NCBI RefSeq assembly: GCF_904426505.1
Contig: NZ_CAJGBN010000045.1
Location: forward strand, 248,001 to 312,000
DNA: 64,000 nt
Origin: Rubrivivax sp. A210
GTDB lineage: Bacteria > Pseudomonadota > Gammaproteobacteria > Burkholderiales > Burkholderiaceae_C
Direction of reading: 5' to 3'
Under the pieces are notes generated by a model, which did not search any database, was not told where the DNA came from, and worked only from the letters and a program-made list of their open reading frames with translations. Below are positions 9,657-18,845 of this stretch, piece by piece (within the stretch, counting starts at the first letter, position 1; each line of letters begins with the position of its first letter). The position numbers and the translations under genes are program-made.

Positions 9657-10034
9657 ATGAACGCCATCGCAGAAGTCCTTCCCACCGCGGCCGAAGACCT
9701 GCCGCCGCTGCCGCTGATCTTCACCGACAGCGCCGCCGACAAGGTCAAGGAACTCGTCGACGAGGAAGGCAATCCCGACCTCAAGCTGCGCGTCTTTGTG
9801 CAGGGCGGCGGTTGCTCGGGTTTCCAGTACGGGTTCACCTTCGACGAGGTCGTCAACGAGGACGACACGCAGATGGCCAAGAACGGCGTCACGCTGCTCA
9901 TCGACGCCATGAGCCTGCAATACCTGGCCGGCGCCGAGATCGACTACAAGGAAGATCTGCAGGGCGCGCAGTTCGTGATCAAGAACCCGAACGCCACCAC
10001 CACCTGCGGTTGCGGCTCGTCCTTCTCGGTCTGA
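9657..10034 (+). CDS. erpA: Iron-sulfur cluster insertion protein ErpA
   Basis: A 125-residue A-type Fe-S carrier. The three cluster-binding cysteines are present: C53 in QGGGCSGFQYGF and C117/C119 in the C-terminal TTCGCGSSF. ErpA delivers [4Fe-4S] clusters to apoproteins such as IspG/IspH. The ATG is preceded by CGGAG; upstream in-frame codons come from the rpsI terminator region. It stands alone between the rpsI terminator and the convergent anmK, as in many betaproteobacteria. Confidence 0.95.
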   Translation: MNAIAEVLPTAAEDLPPLPLIFTDSAADKVKELVDEEGNPDLKLRVFVQGGGCSGFQYGFTFDEVVNEDDTQMAKNGVTLLIDAMSLQYLAGAEIDYKEDLQGAQFVIKNPNATTTCGCGSSFSV

Positions 10035-10053
10035 TGTACACGCCGGCCGCCGC

Positions 10054-11166
10054 TCAGGCGGCCGGATAGAGAGCGCCCAGCACTCTTGCTGCGCGCGCCC
10101 CAGTCACATCCGGCAGGTTGCCCGGCTCGCGGCGCAGGTGTGCGCGTGCCAGCCAGGCGAAGGCCAGTGCCTCGACCTGGTCAGGCGGCACGCCGGCATT
10201 TGCTGTTGATGCGACCGCCACCCCGGCGCCCAGGCGGGACTTGATCCGCGCCATCAACAGGCTGTTGTAAGCGCCGCCGCCGCAGACCAGCAACTGCCGC
10301 GTTGCAGGTGCATAGCCCAACAGCGCCTCGGCAGCGCTGCAGGCCGTGAGTTCGCCCAGTGTCGCCATCACGTCCACCGCGGCCAGCGAGATGCCGGCGA
10401 GTCGGGCGTCCAGCCAGGCGGCATCGAAGAGCTCGCGGCCCGTGCTCTTGGGCGGCAGGCGTGCGAAGTACGGCTCGGCGAGCAGGCGCTGCAGCAGGGC
10501 TGCGTCGACCCGGCCACCGGCCGCCCAGGCGCCATCGGCGTCATAGGCGAGGTTCAGATGGCGTTGGCACCAGCCGTCCATCAGCATGTTGCCCGGGCCG
10601 CAATCGAAGCCGCTGACCGCGCCCGCAGCGGGCAGCAGCGTGAGGTTGGCGATGCCGCCCAGGTTGAGCACCGCGATGTCGTGTCCGGGCCACCCGAAGA
10701 CCGCGGCGTGGAAGGCCGGCACCAGCGGCGCCCCCTCGCCGCCGGCGGCGAGGTCGCGGCTGCGGAAATCGCAGACGACGGCTATGCCGCACAGTTCGGC
10801 CAGCAGGGCGCCGTTGAGCAATTGCAGGGTGTAGCCGTTGCCGTCGAACTCGCGCGGCCGGTGGCGCACCGTCTGGCCGTGGGCGCCGATGGCGCTGATC
10901 GCGTCGGCCGCCAGCCCGCTGGCCGCCAGCAGTGCCGTCACCGTCTCGGCATAGAGCCGGCTCAGCGCATTGGCCGCCAGCGCCGCGGCGTGCAACTCGT
11001 CGGCGGCCGGGCGGTTGAGGGCCAGCAGCGCGGCGCGCAGCGGAGCCGGCATGGGCAGATGGACATGGCCGCGGGAACGGAACTCGCCGTCCGGCCCGTC
11101 TTCGGCCAGCACCGCATCGACGCCGTCGAGGGAGGTGCCCGACATCAGCCCGATGGTCCAGGCCAT
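10054..11166 (-). CDS. anmK: Anhydro-N-acetylmuramic acid kinase
   Basis: A 370-residue sugar kinase with the family signature GLMSGTSLDGVDAVL at the N-terminus and the second phosphate-binding segment ISAIGAHGQTVRHRP. AnmK phosphorylates and hydrolyses 1,6-anhydro-MurNAc to MurNAc-6-P during peptidoglycan recycling. The gene follows an M23 endopeptidase by 13 bp in the same direction, so two cell-wall genes form one unit, and tyrS is divergent upstream. This anmK-M23-tyrS arrangement is common in Burkholderiales. Confidence 0.96.
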   Translation of the reverse strand: MAWTIGLMSGTSLDGVDAVLAEDGPDGEFRSRGHVHLPMPAPLRAALLALNRPAADELHAAALAANALSRLYAETVTALLAASGLAADAISAIGAHGQTVRHRPREFDGNGYTLQLLNGALLAELCGIAVVCDFRSRDLAAGGEGAPLVPAFHAAVFGWPGHDIAVLNLGGIANLTLLPAAGAVSGFDCGPGNMLMDGWCQRHLNLAYDADGAWAAGGRVDAALLQRLLAEPYFARLPPKSTGRELFDAAWLDARLAGISLAAVDVMATLGELTACSAAEALLGYAPATRQLLVCGGGAYNSLLMARIKSRLGAGVAVASTANAGVPPDQVEALAFAWLARAHLRREPGNLPDVTGARAARVLGALYPAA

Positions 11167-11179
11167 GGGGCGGCAGCGC

Positions 11180-12514
11180 CTATTCGAAAGTGGCGCGCTG
11201 GCTGCTCAGGGTCTGGGCGACATCCAGCTCGGAGCGCACCGTGCGTGCCAGCGCCGCGAAGCGCGGCCTGGAGCCGGCGTCCAGAGGCACCGTCTCGGCG
11301 GCCTTGGCGGCCACCAGCGGATCGAGATGCTGTCCGCCGACGCGGAATTCGAAGTGCAGATGCGGACCCGTGCTCCAGCCGGTCATGCCCACCGCGCCCA
11401 GACGCTGGCCCTGCTCGATGTGCTGGCCCTGGCGCACGTCGATGCGGCTCAGGTGAGCGTAGAGCGTGCTGCGCTCGCCCCCGTGGCGCACCTGCACGAC
11501 ATTGCCGTAGCCGTTCTGGCGCCCGGCGAAATCGACCACGCCGTCGCCGACCGCACGCACCGGCGTGCCTATGGGTGCGCCGTAGTCCACGCCCAGGTGC
11601 TGGCGCCATTGCCGTGCCAGCGGGTGCAGGCGCATCGCGAAGCCGCTGGTGACGCGCGAGAACTCCATCGGGCTGGCCAGGAAGGCGCGGCGGCGGCTGC
11701 TGCCATCGGGGCTGTAATAGGCGCCGCGGCCGTCAGGGCCGTTGAACCACACGGCCTGGTAGGTCTTGTTGCGGTTGACGAACTCCGCTGCCAGCACGCG
11801 GCCGGCGCCTTCGTTCCAGGTCACCGGCTCGCCGTCGGCGGTGAGCGCCTCGTAGACGACGCTGAAGGTGTCTCCGCGCTTGAGTTCGCGGTGGAAATCG
11901 ATGTCGCCCGAGAAGATGTCGGCCAGTTGCACGGCTACCGCGTCGGGCAGGCCGGCCTCGTCAGTAGCGGCGAACAGCGACTGGCGGATGCTTCCGCTGG
12001 CCAGGCGCTTGCGTGATTCGAAGGCCACGCTCTGCGTCTGCGCGCTCCACTGGCCGCCGCTCAGTGCCACCGTCAGGCGCGTGAAGTGGCTGCGGGCGAG
12101 TTCGGAGCGCTCGGTCGGGTAGCGCGCGATCAGTTCAACCAGGCTGCCATCGGCGGCCGTGCGAGCCTGCACCATCTTGCCACCGCGGCCGCCAAGGAGG
12201 GCGCGGGCGCTGGCGTTGTGGCGCAGGAAGGTGGCCGCGGCTGCGTCGCGCACGCCCAGGCGGGCGAGCAGGGTCTCGGCGCTGTCGGTGGCGCGCGTGA
12301 TGTCGCTGCGCGTGAGCTGCAGGTCATGGGCGGCTAACGCGTCAAGCTGGGCATCGAGGCCGGCCGGCTGCACCGGCTCGGTGACGATGGTCTGCGGCAG
12401 CGTGCCGGCGTCGGGCACCAGCGGCGCCACGGCCACGGCAGTGACGGCGAAGCCGGCCATCGCCACCACCGCCGACACGACGATGCCGCGGCGGTGCTGC
12501 CTGGCCTGGCTCAT
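11180..12514 (-). CDS. M23 (LytM-type) peptidoglycan endopeptidase
   Basis: A 444-residue envelope protein. An N-terminal membrane anchor (IVVSAVVAMAGFAVTAVAV) is followed by a roughly 250-residue OapA/Csd3-like middle region. The C-terminal M23 domain has zinc ligands in HLGVDYGAP (H-x3-D) and the H-x-H motif of GPHLHFE, with YAHLS between. It should cleave D-Ala-mDAP cross-links in the periplasm, like MepM/YebA. The ATG at 12514 has AAGGG five bases upstream; an in-frame TTG at 12550 would add 12 polar residues and has no ribosome site. It is probably co-transcribed with anmK. Confidence 0.92.
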   Translation of the reverse strand: MSQARQHRRGIVVSAVVAMAGFAVTAVAVAPLVPDAGTLPQTIVTEPVQPAGLDAQLDALAAHDLQLTRSDITRATDSAETLLARLGVRDAAAATFLRHNASARALLGGRGGKMVQARTAADGSLVELIARYPTERSELARSHFTRLTVALSGGQWSAQTQSVAFESRKRLASGSIRQSLFAATDEAGLPDAVAVQLADIFSGDIDFHRELKRGDTFSVVYEALTADGEPVTWNEGAGRVLAAEFVNRNKTYQAVWFNGPDGRGAYYSPDGSSRRRAFLASPMEFSRVTSGFAMRLHPLARQWRQHLGVDYGAPIGTPVRAVGDGVVDFAGRQNGYGNVVQVRHGGERSTLYAHLSRIDVRQGQHIEQGQRLGAVGMTGWSTGPHLHFEFRVGGQHLDPLVAAKAAETVPLDAGSRPRFAALARTVRSELDVAQTLSSQRATFE

Positions 12515-12727
12515 AAGCCCTTGCAGGGCGCGGTCGGTGGAGGAATTCAAGCCCGAATCGACGTCTCAGGGGCCGTCATGCCGGTGTGGGCACGCGTCGC
12601 CGTTGTTGCTCTGGAAGGCCGCCTTGTCGGCGCCGGCCCGCGGGGCGGGAGCGCCGGGACGGATGGCGGCCGTCCCCTAGAATCCGTTTGCCAGTCCGCC
12701 GCAGCGCGGCAGCCAAGCTCATTGCCC

Positions 12728-12758
12728 ATGACAATGCAATGGGAATGCCGAGTATACC
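12728..12758 (+). promoter_or_regulatory. Possible promoter of tyrS
   Basis: ATGACA (12728-12733) and TATACC (12753-12758) separated by 19 bp, 50 bp before the tyrS ATG. Each hexamer matches five of six consensus positions; the spacer is slightly long. Confidence 0.4.
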
Positions 12759-12807
12759 GGGTGCGGTTCGTGCAATTGCCCCGAAAAACCCCGTGATGTA
12801 ACAAGCA

Positions 12808-14055
12808 ATGACCGAGCCTCAAACCGTGCCGGCGGCCGCAGACTGGCCCGTCACCGACCGTGTCCGCGAGGCCCTGGCGGTGTCGCTGCGTGGCTGCGAA
12901 GAACTCCTGCCCGAGGCCGATTGGCTCAAGAAGCTGGCGCGCTCGCAGGCCACCGGGGTGCCGCTGCGCATCAAGCTCGGCCTCGACCCCACCGCGCCCG
13001 ACATCCACATCGGCCACACGGTGGTGCTCAACAAGATGCGCCAGTTGCAGGATCTGGGGCATCAGGTGATCTTCCTCATCGGCGATTTCACCTCGATGAT
13101 CGGCGACCCCTCAGGGCGGAACGCGACGCGGCCGCCACTGACGCGCGAGCAGATCGAGGCCAACGCCCAGACCTACTATCGGCAGGCCAGCCTGGTGCTG
13201 GACCCGGCGCGCACCGAGATTCGCTACAACAGCGAATGGAGCGACCCGCTGGGCGCACGCGGCATGATCGAACTGGCCGCCAGATACACGCTGGCGCGCA
13301 TGCTGGAACGCGACGACTTCACCAAGCGCTTCAAGGCCGGCAACCCGATCTCGGTACACGAGTTGCTGTACCCGCTGATGCAGGGCTATGACTCGGTGGC
13401 GCTGAAGAGCGATCTCGAACTCGGCGGCACCGACCAGAAGTTCAACCTGCTGGTGGGCCGCTCGCTGCAGAGCGAGTACGGCCAGGAGCCGCAGTGCATC
13501 CTGACCATGCCGCTGCTCGAGGGCCTGGACGGCGTCGAGAAGATGTCCAAGAGCAAGGGCAACTACATCGGCATCACCGAGCCGGCCAACACCATGTTTG
13601 CCAAGCTGCTGTCGATCAGCGACACGCTGATGTGGCGCTACTACACGCTGCTGTCGTTCCGCAGCGAGGCCGACATCGCCAGCCTCAAGGCCGCGGTCGA
13701 GGGTGGCCGCAACCCCAAGGACGCCAAGGTGATGCTGGCCAAGGAGGTGACGTCGCGCTTCCACGGTGCCGCCGCAGCCGATGCGGCCGAGCAGGATTTC
13801 CAGCGTCGCGCCGCCGGCGGCGTGCCTGACGACGTGGCCGAAGTGGTGCTGGCCGGCGCGCCGCTGGCCATAGCCAACCTGCTCAAGCAGGCCGGCCTCG
13901 TGCCGTCCACCAGCGAGGCCATGCGCATGATCGAGCAGGGCGGCGTGCGCATCGACGGCGCCGTGGTGTCCGACAAGGCGCTCAAGGTGGATGCCGGCAC
14001 GGTGGTTGTGCAGGTGGGCAAGCGCAAGTTTGCACGCGTCACGCTGAGCGCCTGA
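12808..14055 (+). CDS. tyrS: Tyrosyl-tRNA synthetase
   Basis: A 415-residue class I aminoacyl-tRNA synthetase. HIGH is exact at residues 67-70, KMSKS is in GVEKMSKSKGN near residue 247, and the C-terminal 65 residues form an S4 RNA-binding domain (MRMIEQGGVRIDGAVV). The length and the LGGTDQKFNLLVGR segment place it in the TyrZ-like group common in betaproteobacteria. It charges tRNA-Tyr in the cytosol. A cation-efflux gene follows 17 bp downstream and dtd, which proofreads D-Tyr-tRNA, is third, a sensible association. Confidence 0.97.
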   Translation: MTEPQTVPAAADWPVTDRVREALAVSLRGCEELLPEADWLKKLARSQATGVPLRIKLGLDPTAPDIHIGHTVVLNKMRQLQDLGHQVIFLIGDFTSMIGDPSGRNATRPPLTREQIEANAQTYYRQASLVLDPARTEIRYNSEWSDPLGARGMIELAARYTLARMLERDDFTKRFKAGNPISVHELLYPLMQGYDSVALKSDLELGGTDQKFNLLVGRSLQSEYGQEPQCILTMPLLEGLDGVEKMSKSKGNYIGITEPANTMFAKLLSISDTLMWRYYTLLSFRSEADIASLKAAVEGGRNPKDAKVMLAKEVTSRFHGAAAADAAEQDFQRRAAGGVPDDVAEVVLAGAPLAIANLLKQAGLVPSTSEAMRMIEQGGVRIDGAVVSDKALKVDAGTVVVQVGKRKFARVTLSA

Positions 14056-14072
14056 TCCGCACCGGGCCGTCC

Positions 14073-14963
14073 TTGGAAGTCCGCACCTATCTCAAGATCT
14101 CGGTCGGGGTCGCGCTCGCCACCATCGCGCTCAAGACAGGCGCCTGGTGGGTGACGGCGAGCGTCAGCCTGCTGTCGGACGCAATGGAGTCGCTGGTCAA
14201 CCTCGCCGGTGCCATGTTCGCGCTGGTGATGGTGACCATCGCCGCGCGTCCGCCCGACGAAGACCATCCCTACGGCCACCACAAGGCCGAGTACTTCTCC
14301 AGCGGCTTCGAAGGCGTGCTGATCTTCGCCGCCGCGGTGGGCATCATCTGGGCCGCGGTGTCTCGGCTGCTGCATCCGCAGCCACTCGAGGCGCTGGGCC
14401 TGGGCCTGCTGCTGTCGGTGCTCAGCTCCACGCTCAACGGGGCGCTGGCCTGGTCGATGCTGCGCAAGGGGCGCGCCGCGCGCTCCATGGCCCTGCAGGC
14501 CGATGCGCGCCATCTCTTCACCGATGTCTGGACCTCGGCCGGCGTGCTGGTGGGCCTGGGCGCGGTTCACCTCACCGGCTGGCTCTGGCTGGACCCGGTG
14601 GTGGCCATAGGCGTGGCGCTGAACATCATGCGCGAGGGCGGTTCGCTGGTCAGCGGCTCGGCCGACGCGCTGATGGACCGCGCCATCGAGCCCGACGCGC
14701 GTGCCGAGATCGACAAGGTGCTCGCGGGCTTCGGCCACCAGACCATTCGTTTCGACCATGTGGTCACGCGCCGCGCCGGCCAGCGCCGCTTCGTCGACCT
14801 GCACATGCACATGCCCTCGTCCTGGACCTTGGGCCGCGCCGCCGCCGTGCGCGGATCGGTCGAACAGGCGCTGATGAGCGCGGTGCCGGGGCTGCGCGCC
14901 ACCATCCAGCTGCTGCCGCTGGACGTGGAGGCGCACTTCAACGACGTTGAAGACCCGATCTGA
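14073..14963 (+). CDS. Cation diffusion facilitator (CDF) family efflux protein
   Basis: A 296-residue membrane protein with six predicted helices, then a cytosolic C-terminal domain. Helix II carries SLLSDAMESLVN and helix V HLFTDVWTSAGVLVG; the S/H-x3-D pairs form the tetrahedral metal site. DEDHPYGHHKAEYFSS after helix II is a hallmark of the family. Substrate is probably Zn2+, Fe2+ or Cd2+. The start is a TTG 17 bp after tyrS; no in-frame ATG precedes helix I. Its stop overlaps the dtd start by one base. Confidence 0.9.
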   Translation: MEVRTYLKISVGVALATIALKTGAWWVTASVSLLSDAMESLVNLAGAMFALVMVTIAARPPDEDHPYGHHKAEYFSSGFEGVLIFAAAVGIIWAAVSRLLHPQPLEALGLGLLLSVLSSTLNGALAWSMLRKGRAARSMALQADARHLFTDVWTSAGVLVGLGAVHLTGWLWLDPVVAIGVALNIMREGGSLVSGSADALMDRAIEPDARAEIDKVLAGFGHQTIRFDHVVTRRAGQRRFVDLHMHMPSSWTLGRAAAVRGSVEQALMSAVPGLRATIQLLPLDVEAHFNDVEDPI

Positions 14964-15403
14964 TGTTGGCCCTTTTGCAGCGCGTGCGCGAGGCGCGGGT
15001 GGTGGTCGGCGGCGCCGAGGTCGGGGCCATCGGCCCGGGGCTGCTGGCCCTGGTGTGCGCCGAGCCGGCCGACACGCCGGCGCTGGCCGCCAAGCTCGTC
15101 GACAAGATGCTGAAGCTGCGCGTCTTTGCTGACGCCGCCGGCAAGATGAACCTCAGCGTGCAGGATGTGGGCGGCGGCTTGCTCGTGGTCTCGCAGTTCA
15201 CGCTGGCCGCCGACTGCTCGGGCGGCAATCGCCCCAGTTTCACGGCCGCTGCGCCGCCGGCCCTGGGCCGCGCGCTTTACGACGAGGTTCTGCGCCTGGC
15301 GCGCGAGCGCCACGCGCCGGTGGCGGCCGGGGTCTTCGGCGCCGACATGCAGGTACACCTGGTCAACGACGGCCCAGTGACGATACCGATCACCATGCGT
15401 TGA
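14963..15403 (+). CDS. dtd: D-aminoacyl-tRNA deacylase
   Basis: A 146-residue protein of the DTD family. The catalytic SQFTL motif is at about residues 77-81 and the chirality-checking Gly-Pro motif appears in NDGPVTIPI near the C-terminus. DTD hydrolyses D-amino acids and glycine from mischarged tRNA. The ATG overlaps the preceding TGA (TGATG), so it is coupled with the CDF gene and likely with tyrS. Confidence 0.96.
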   Translation: MLALLQRVREARVVVGGAEVGAIGPGLLALVCAEPADTPALAAKLVDKMLKLRVFADAAGKMNLSVQDVGGGLLVVSQFTLAADCSGGNRPSFTAAAPPALGRALYDEVLRLARERHAPVAAGVFGADMQVHLVNDGPVTIPITMR

Positions 15404-15445
15404 CCGGAGCCGGGCTCAGCCGGCCCTGCAAGCCGCCTTCGCGCC

Positions 15446-16417
15446 TCAGTCGGCGTATTGCCCCGCGGCCTTGATTGCCGGGCCCCACTTGCTGATCTCG
15501 GCCTCGACGAACTTCTTGTGCTCGGCCGGGCTCACGCGGTTGTCGGTGACGACGACCGCGCCCAGCGCCTCCTGGCGCTTGATGAATTCCGGATCCTTGA
15601 GTGCGTTGCGCAGCGCCGCGTTGAGCTGGTCGAGCACGGGCTTGGGCGTGCCCTTGGGTGCGTAAAGGCCGTGCCAGATGGCGACATTGAAGCCCTTGAG
15701 ACCTTGCGAATCGAGGGTGGGCAGCTTGGCCAGCGCGGGGGTGGTGAGCGGCTTGAGCGTCGTTACCGCAAAGGCCTTGACCTTGCCGCCCTCGATCTGG
15801 CTGCTGGTGTTGGTGGTCTGGTCGCACATGATGTCGACCTGGCCGCCGAGCAGGTCGGACATGGCCGGTGCCGTGCCCTTGTAGGGCACGGTCGTCATGT
15901 CGATCTTGAGGCTTTGCTGGAACAGCAGGCCGCAGAGGTGGGAGGCGGCGCCCAGGCCGGCGTTGGCGAGGTTGATCTTGCCCTTGTTGGCCTCGAGCCA
16001 CTTGACCAGTTCGGCATAGTTGCCGGCCGGCAGGTTGGGGCGGCCGATCAGCGTCATCGGCACTTCGTTGATCATGCCGACGTACTCGAAGTCGTCGAGC
16101 ACCTTGTAGGGCAGGGTGCGGTACAGCGCCGGCGCGGTGGCCATGCCGATGTGGTGCAACAGCAGGGTGTAGCCATCGTTCGTGGCCTTGGCCACCTTGG
16201 CCGAGCCCAGCGTGCCGCCGGCGCCGCCGACGTTCTCGATCAGCACCGTCTGGTTGCCGAGGTTCTTGCGCATCACCTCGGCCAGGTCGCGTGCAACCTT
16301 GTCGGTGGGGCCGCCGGCCGAGAAGGGCACGACGATGGTGACGGGCTTTTCCGGATAGGCGGCCAGGGCGGCGCCGGTCACGGCCATGGCCGCGAGGGCC
16401 AGCAAGGTCTTGTGCAT
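15446..16417 (-). CDS. Bug-type tripartite tricarboxylate transporter substrate receptor
   Basis: A 323-residue periplasmic protein with a signal peptide (MHKTLLALAAMAVTGAALA) and the Bug/TctC signature YPEKPVTIVVPFSAGGPTD immediately after it. IENVGGAGGTLG and the YKGTAPA segment belong to the ligand cleft. Bug receptors bind carboxylates or related small molecules and are greatly expanded in Burkholderiales, often without a linked TctAB transporter, as here. GGAGA lies before the ATG. The ligand is unknown. Confidence 0.92.
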   Translation of the reverse strand: MHKTLLALAAMAVTGAALAAYPEKPVTIVVPFSAGGPTDKVARDLAEVMRKNLGNQTVLIENVGGAGGTLGSAKVAKATNDGYTLLLHHIGMATAPALYRTLPYKVLDDFEYVGMINEVPMTLIGRPNLPAGNYAELVKWLEANKGKINLANAGLGAASHLCGLLFQQSLKIDMTTVPYKGTAPAMSDLLGGQVDIMCDQTTNTSSQIEGGKVKAFAVTTLKPLTTPALAKLPTLDSQGLKGFNVAIWHGLYAPKGTPKPVLDQLNAALRNALKDPEFIKRQEALGAVVVTDNRVSPAEHKKFVEAEISKWGPAIKAAGQYAD

Positions 16418-16575
16418 GTCTAGTCTCCGGGTGCTTGGACAAGTCTTGGCGACATCCTAGCTCTGTCAGACCTTGGCCGAGGCGTGGGAACTACTTAGCG
16501 CGCAGATCCGCCGCGAGGTCTTCTCATCGACCGGCTTCCCGCAATTAACATCGGCACTCTAACGGGAGGATGGCA

Positions 16576-17586
16576 ATGACAACAGGCGTTCTCGACAAGG
16601 TGCCGGCCCGCCGGGCCGTCGCGGTGGCGGTTCTGGCCGCGGTGCTGCTGCCGGCCCTGCCGGCCGTGGCCCAGACCGGCTATGCCGCCGGCATCTCGGT
16701 GCGCGAGCGCCTGGGTGGCAGCTGGGGCGACACCTGCCTGGAGCAGGCAGCAGATGCCACGCTGGCGCGGCTGGACCTGCCGGGCATCGGCTGCACCGTG
16801 GCCACGCCGGATGTGCGCACCACCGGCATGGCCCAGGGCCAGGCCGGCGTGCTCGGGCCTGACCTGGGTGCCCGCGCCACGCTGGGCTACGGCTACTTCG
16901 CCATTGACGCCCGCGGCAACCAGTACGGGCTGGCCGTCAACAGCGGTGCAGCCTACGGCGATCTGCTGTCGGCGGTGCCGGGTGCCCCGGCCGTCGCCAC
17001 GCTGCGCTTTCAGACGCGCATGGAAGGCAGTCTGGCGGCACTGGGTGATGTGGCTGGCAACAATGAACGCTTCTTTGCGCGTGCCACGGCCCAGCTGACC
17101 TTCAGCGATGCCGTCAGCGGCGTCGTCAGCGAGCTGGCCCGCGTGGTTCAATCCACCCAGCGCGCCACCTTTGCCGACACCCTGGTGGGGGGCGGCCTGC
17201 TGGCCAGCTTTGCCGAGGTGGCTGGCGGTCTGGACATCACCTACACCTGGGACGCCAGCGCCTGGAACGGCGCGCCGCTGCTGGTGCAACTGGCGCAGAC
17301 GGCGCTGGTGGTGGCCGACGGCGGCACCGCGGCCGGCCCGCTGAACCAGCCGGCGCCCTTCTCCAACGGTCCCTTCGCCGACGCGGATTTCGCCAGCACC
17401 CTGCACTGGACCGGCCTGGCGGCCTTCGATGCCGGCGGCAACGACATCACCGCGTCGGCGCTGCGTCTGCAGGGCGGGCTTTTCGGCATCGCCACGCCCA
17501 CGGCGCCGGTGCCTGAGCCCGGCTCGTGGGCGCTGCTGGGTGCCGGGCTGCTGGGGCTGGCGGTGCGCCGCCGCTTTCAGGCGTAG
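16576..17586 (+). CDS. PEP-CTERM sorting-domain protein
   Basis: A 336-residue exported protein with a signal peptide (AVAVAVLAAVLLPALPAVAQ) and a C-terminal sorting signal: VPEPGSWALLGAGLLG, a short hydrophobic helix, then RRR. This is the tripartite tag recognised by exosortase/EpsH systems. The body is low in charge, Ala/Gly/Thr-rich and probably beta-structured. Of two nearby ATGs, 16576 is chosen because GGGAGG lies at a proper distance (six bases) from it, while it is only one base from the ATG at 16570. The gene is convergent with the PaaK-like gene and overlaps it by 10 bp. Function unknown; such proteins are thought to be displayed or secreted with exopolysaccharide. Confidence 0.85.
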   Translation: MTTGVLDKVPARRAVAVAVLAAVLLPALPAVAQTGYAAGISVRERLGGSWGDTCLEQAADATLARLDLPGIGCTVATPDVRTTGMAQGQAGVLGPDLGARATLGYGYFAIDARGNQYGLAVNSGAAYGDLLSAVPGAPAVATLRFQTRMEGSLAALGDVAGNNERFFARATAQLTFSDAVSGVVSELARVVQSTQRATFADTLVGGGLLASFAEVAGGLDITYTWDASAWNGAPLLVQLAQTALVVADGGTAAGPLNQPAPFSNGPFADADFASTLHWTGLAAFDAGGNDITASALRLQGGLFGIATPTAPVPEPGSWALLGAGLLGLAVRRRFQA

Positions 17587-18845
17587 CTGCGCGCGTCCTC
17601 GATCACCTTGCCGTCGTTGGGCAGGCTGCCCGGTTCGGCCAATACCACCTCGGCGCGCAGCTTGGTCACCTCGCGCACGCTGGCGGCCACGGCCGCGGCC
17701 AGGCCTTCGGGGGCGCCGGTCACCTCTACCTTCAGCATCATGTGGTCATCGGCCATCTCGCCGGCCACCACCAGGCGGGCCTTCAGCACTTCGGGGTGGC
17801 GGCGCGCGATGTCGGCCACCTGGCCGGGATGGACGAACATGCCGCGCACCTTGGTGGTCTGGTCGGCACGGCCCATCCAGCCCTTGATGCGGGTGTTGCT
17901 GCGGCCAGTGGGGCAGGCGCCGGCCAGCACGGCGCTCAGGTCGCCCGTGCCCAGGCGCACCAGCGGGTAATCGGGGTTGAGCACGGTGACGACGACCTCG
18001 CCGACCTCGCCATCGGGCACGGGGTCGCCGGTGCCGGGGCGCACGATTTCCAGGATCACGCCTTCGTCGAGCACCAGGCCCTCGCGGGCCGCGGTCTCGT
18101 AGGCGATGACGCCGGCTTCGGCCGTGGCATAGGCCTGGAAGCCCTGCACGCCGCGCGCAGCCAGCCAGTCGCGCAGCGACGGCGGGAAGGCCTCGCCGCT
18201 CACCAGGGCCTTTTTCAGGCTGGGCAGCGCCACACCGGTCTCGGCCGCCTTCTCGAGCAGGATGCGCAGAAAGCTGGGCGTGCCGGCGTAGGCATCGGGC
18301 CGCAGGTCGGACATCGCCTGAAGCTGCAACTCGGTGTTGCCGACGCCGCCCGGGAAGACTGTGCAACCCAGCGCCAGCGCGCCGCTTTCCATGATCCAGG
18401 CGCCGGGGGTCAGGTGGTAGCTGAAGCTGTTGTGGACCAGGTCACCGGCCGCAAAGCCGGCAGCGCGCATGGCGCGGGCGGTGCGCCAATAGTCATCGGC
18501 AAAGCCCTCGGGCTCGTAGATGGGGCCGGGCGACTGGAAGACGCGGCGCGCCGGACGCTGCGCGCGCTGGGCGTTCCAGCCCAGGGCCGAATACCCGCCA
18601 AAGGAACTGGTGGCGCGCTGGGCCTGCTGGCGCTCGAGCAGCTCGTGCTTGCGCGTCACCGGCAGGCGGGCCAGTGCGGCGCGCGAGTCCACCGTGGCGG
18701 GGTCGGTGCCGGCCAGGCGCTCGGCCATGGCCGGCACCGCCAGCGCGGCGCGCAGCTGGGCCGGCAGGGCGGCCATGAGCGCGGCCTCGCGGGCCGCGGG
18801 GTCGCGCTTTTCCAGGGTATCCAGAGCTTGAGCTTGCGTGTTCAT
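17577..18845 (-). CDS. Phenylacetate-CoA-ligase-like (PaaK family) adenylate-forming enzyme
   Basis: A 422-residue member of the short PaaK branch of the ANL superfamily. Visible elements are the AMP-binding stretch FGGYS, the YATAEAGVIAYE region corresponding to A5, LGTGDLS (A7) and GRADQTTKVRGMFVHP (A8 hinge). It should activate a carboxylic acid, probably aromatic, to its CoA thioester. It is the last gene of an operon with a long acyl-CoA synthetase and a complete Liv-type transporter, which suggests uptake and activation of an aromatic or fatty acid. The ATG overlaps the stop of the preceding 99-aa gene (ATGA). The usual SSGTTGxPT loop is not seen in canonical form. Confidence 0.85.
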   Translation of the reverse strand: MNTQAQALDTLEKRDPAAREAALMAALPAQLRAALAVPAMAERLAGTDPATVDSRAALARLPVTRKHELLERQQAQRATSSFGGYSALGWNAQRAQRPARRVFQSPGPIYEPEGFADDYWRTARAMRAAGFAAGDLVHNSFSYHLTPGAWIMESGALALGCTVFPGGVGNTELQLQAMSDLRPDAYAGTPSFLRILLEKAAETGVALPSLKKALVSGEAFPPSLRDWLAARGVQGFQAYATAEAGVIAYETAAREGLVLDEGVILEIVRPGTGDPVPDGEVGEVVVTVLNPDYPLVRLGTGDLSAVLAGACPTGRSNTRIKGWMGRADQTTKVRGMFVHPGQVADIARRHPEVLKARLVVAGEMADDHMMLKVEVTGAPEGLAAAVAASVREVTKLRAEVVLAEPGSLPNDGKVIEDARSYA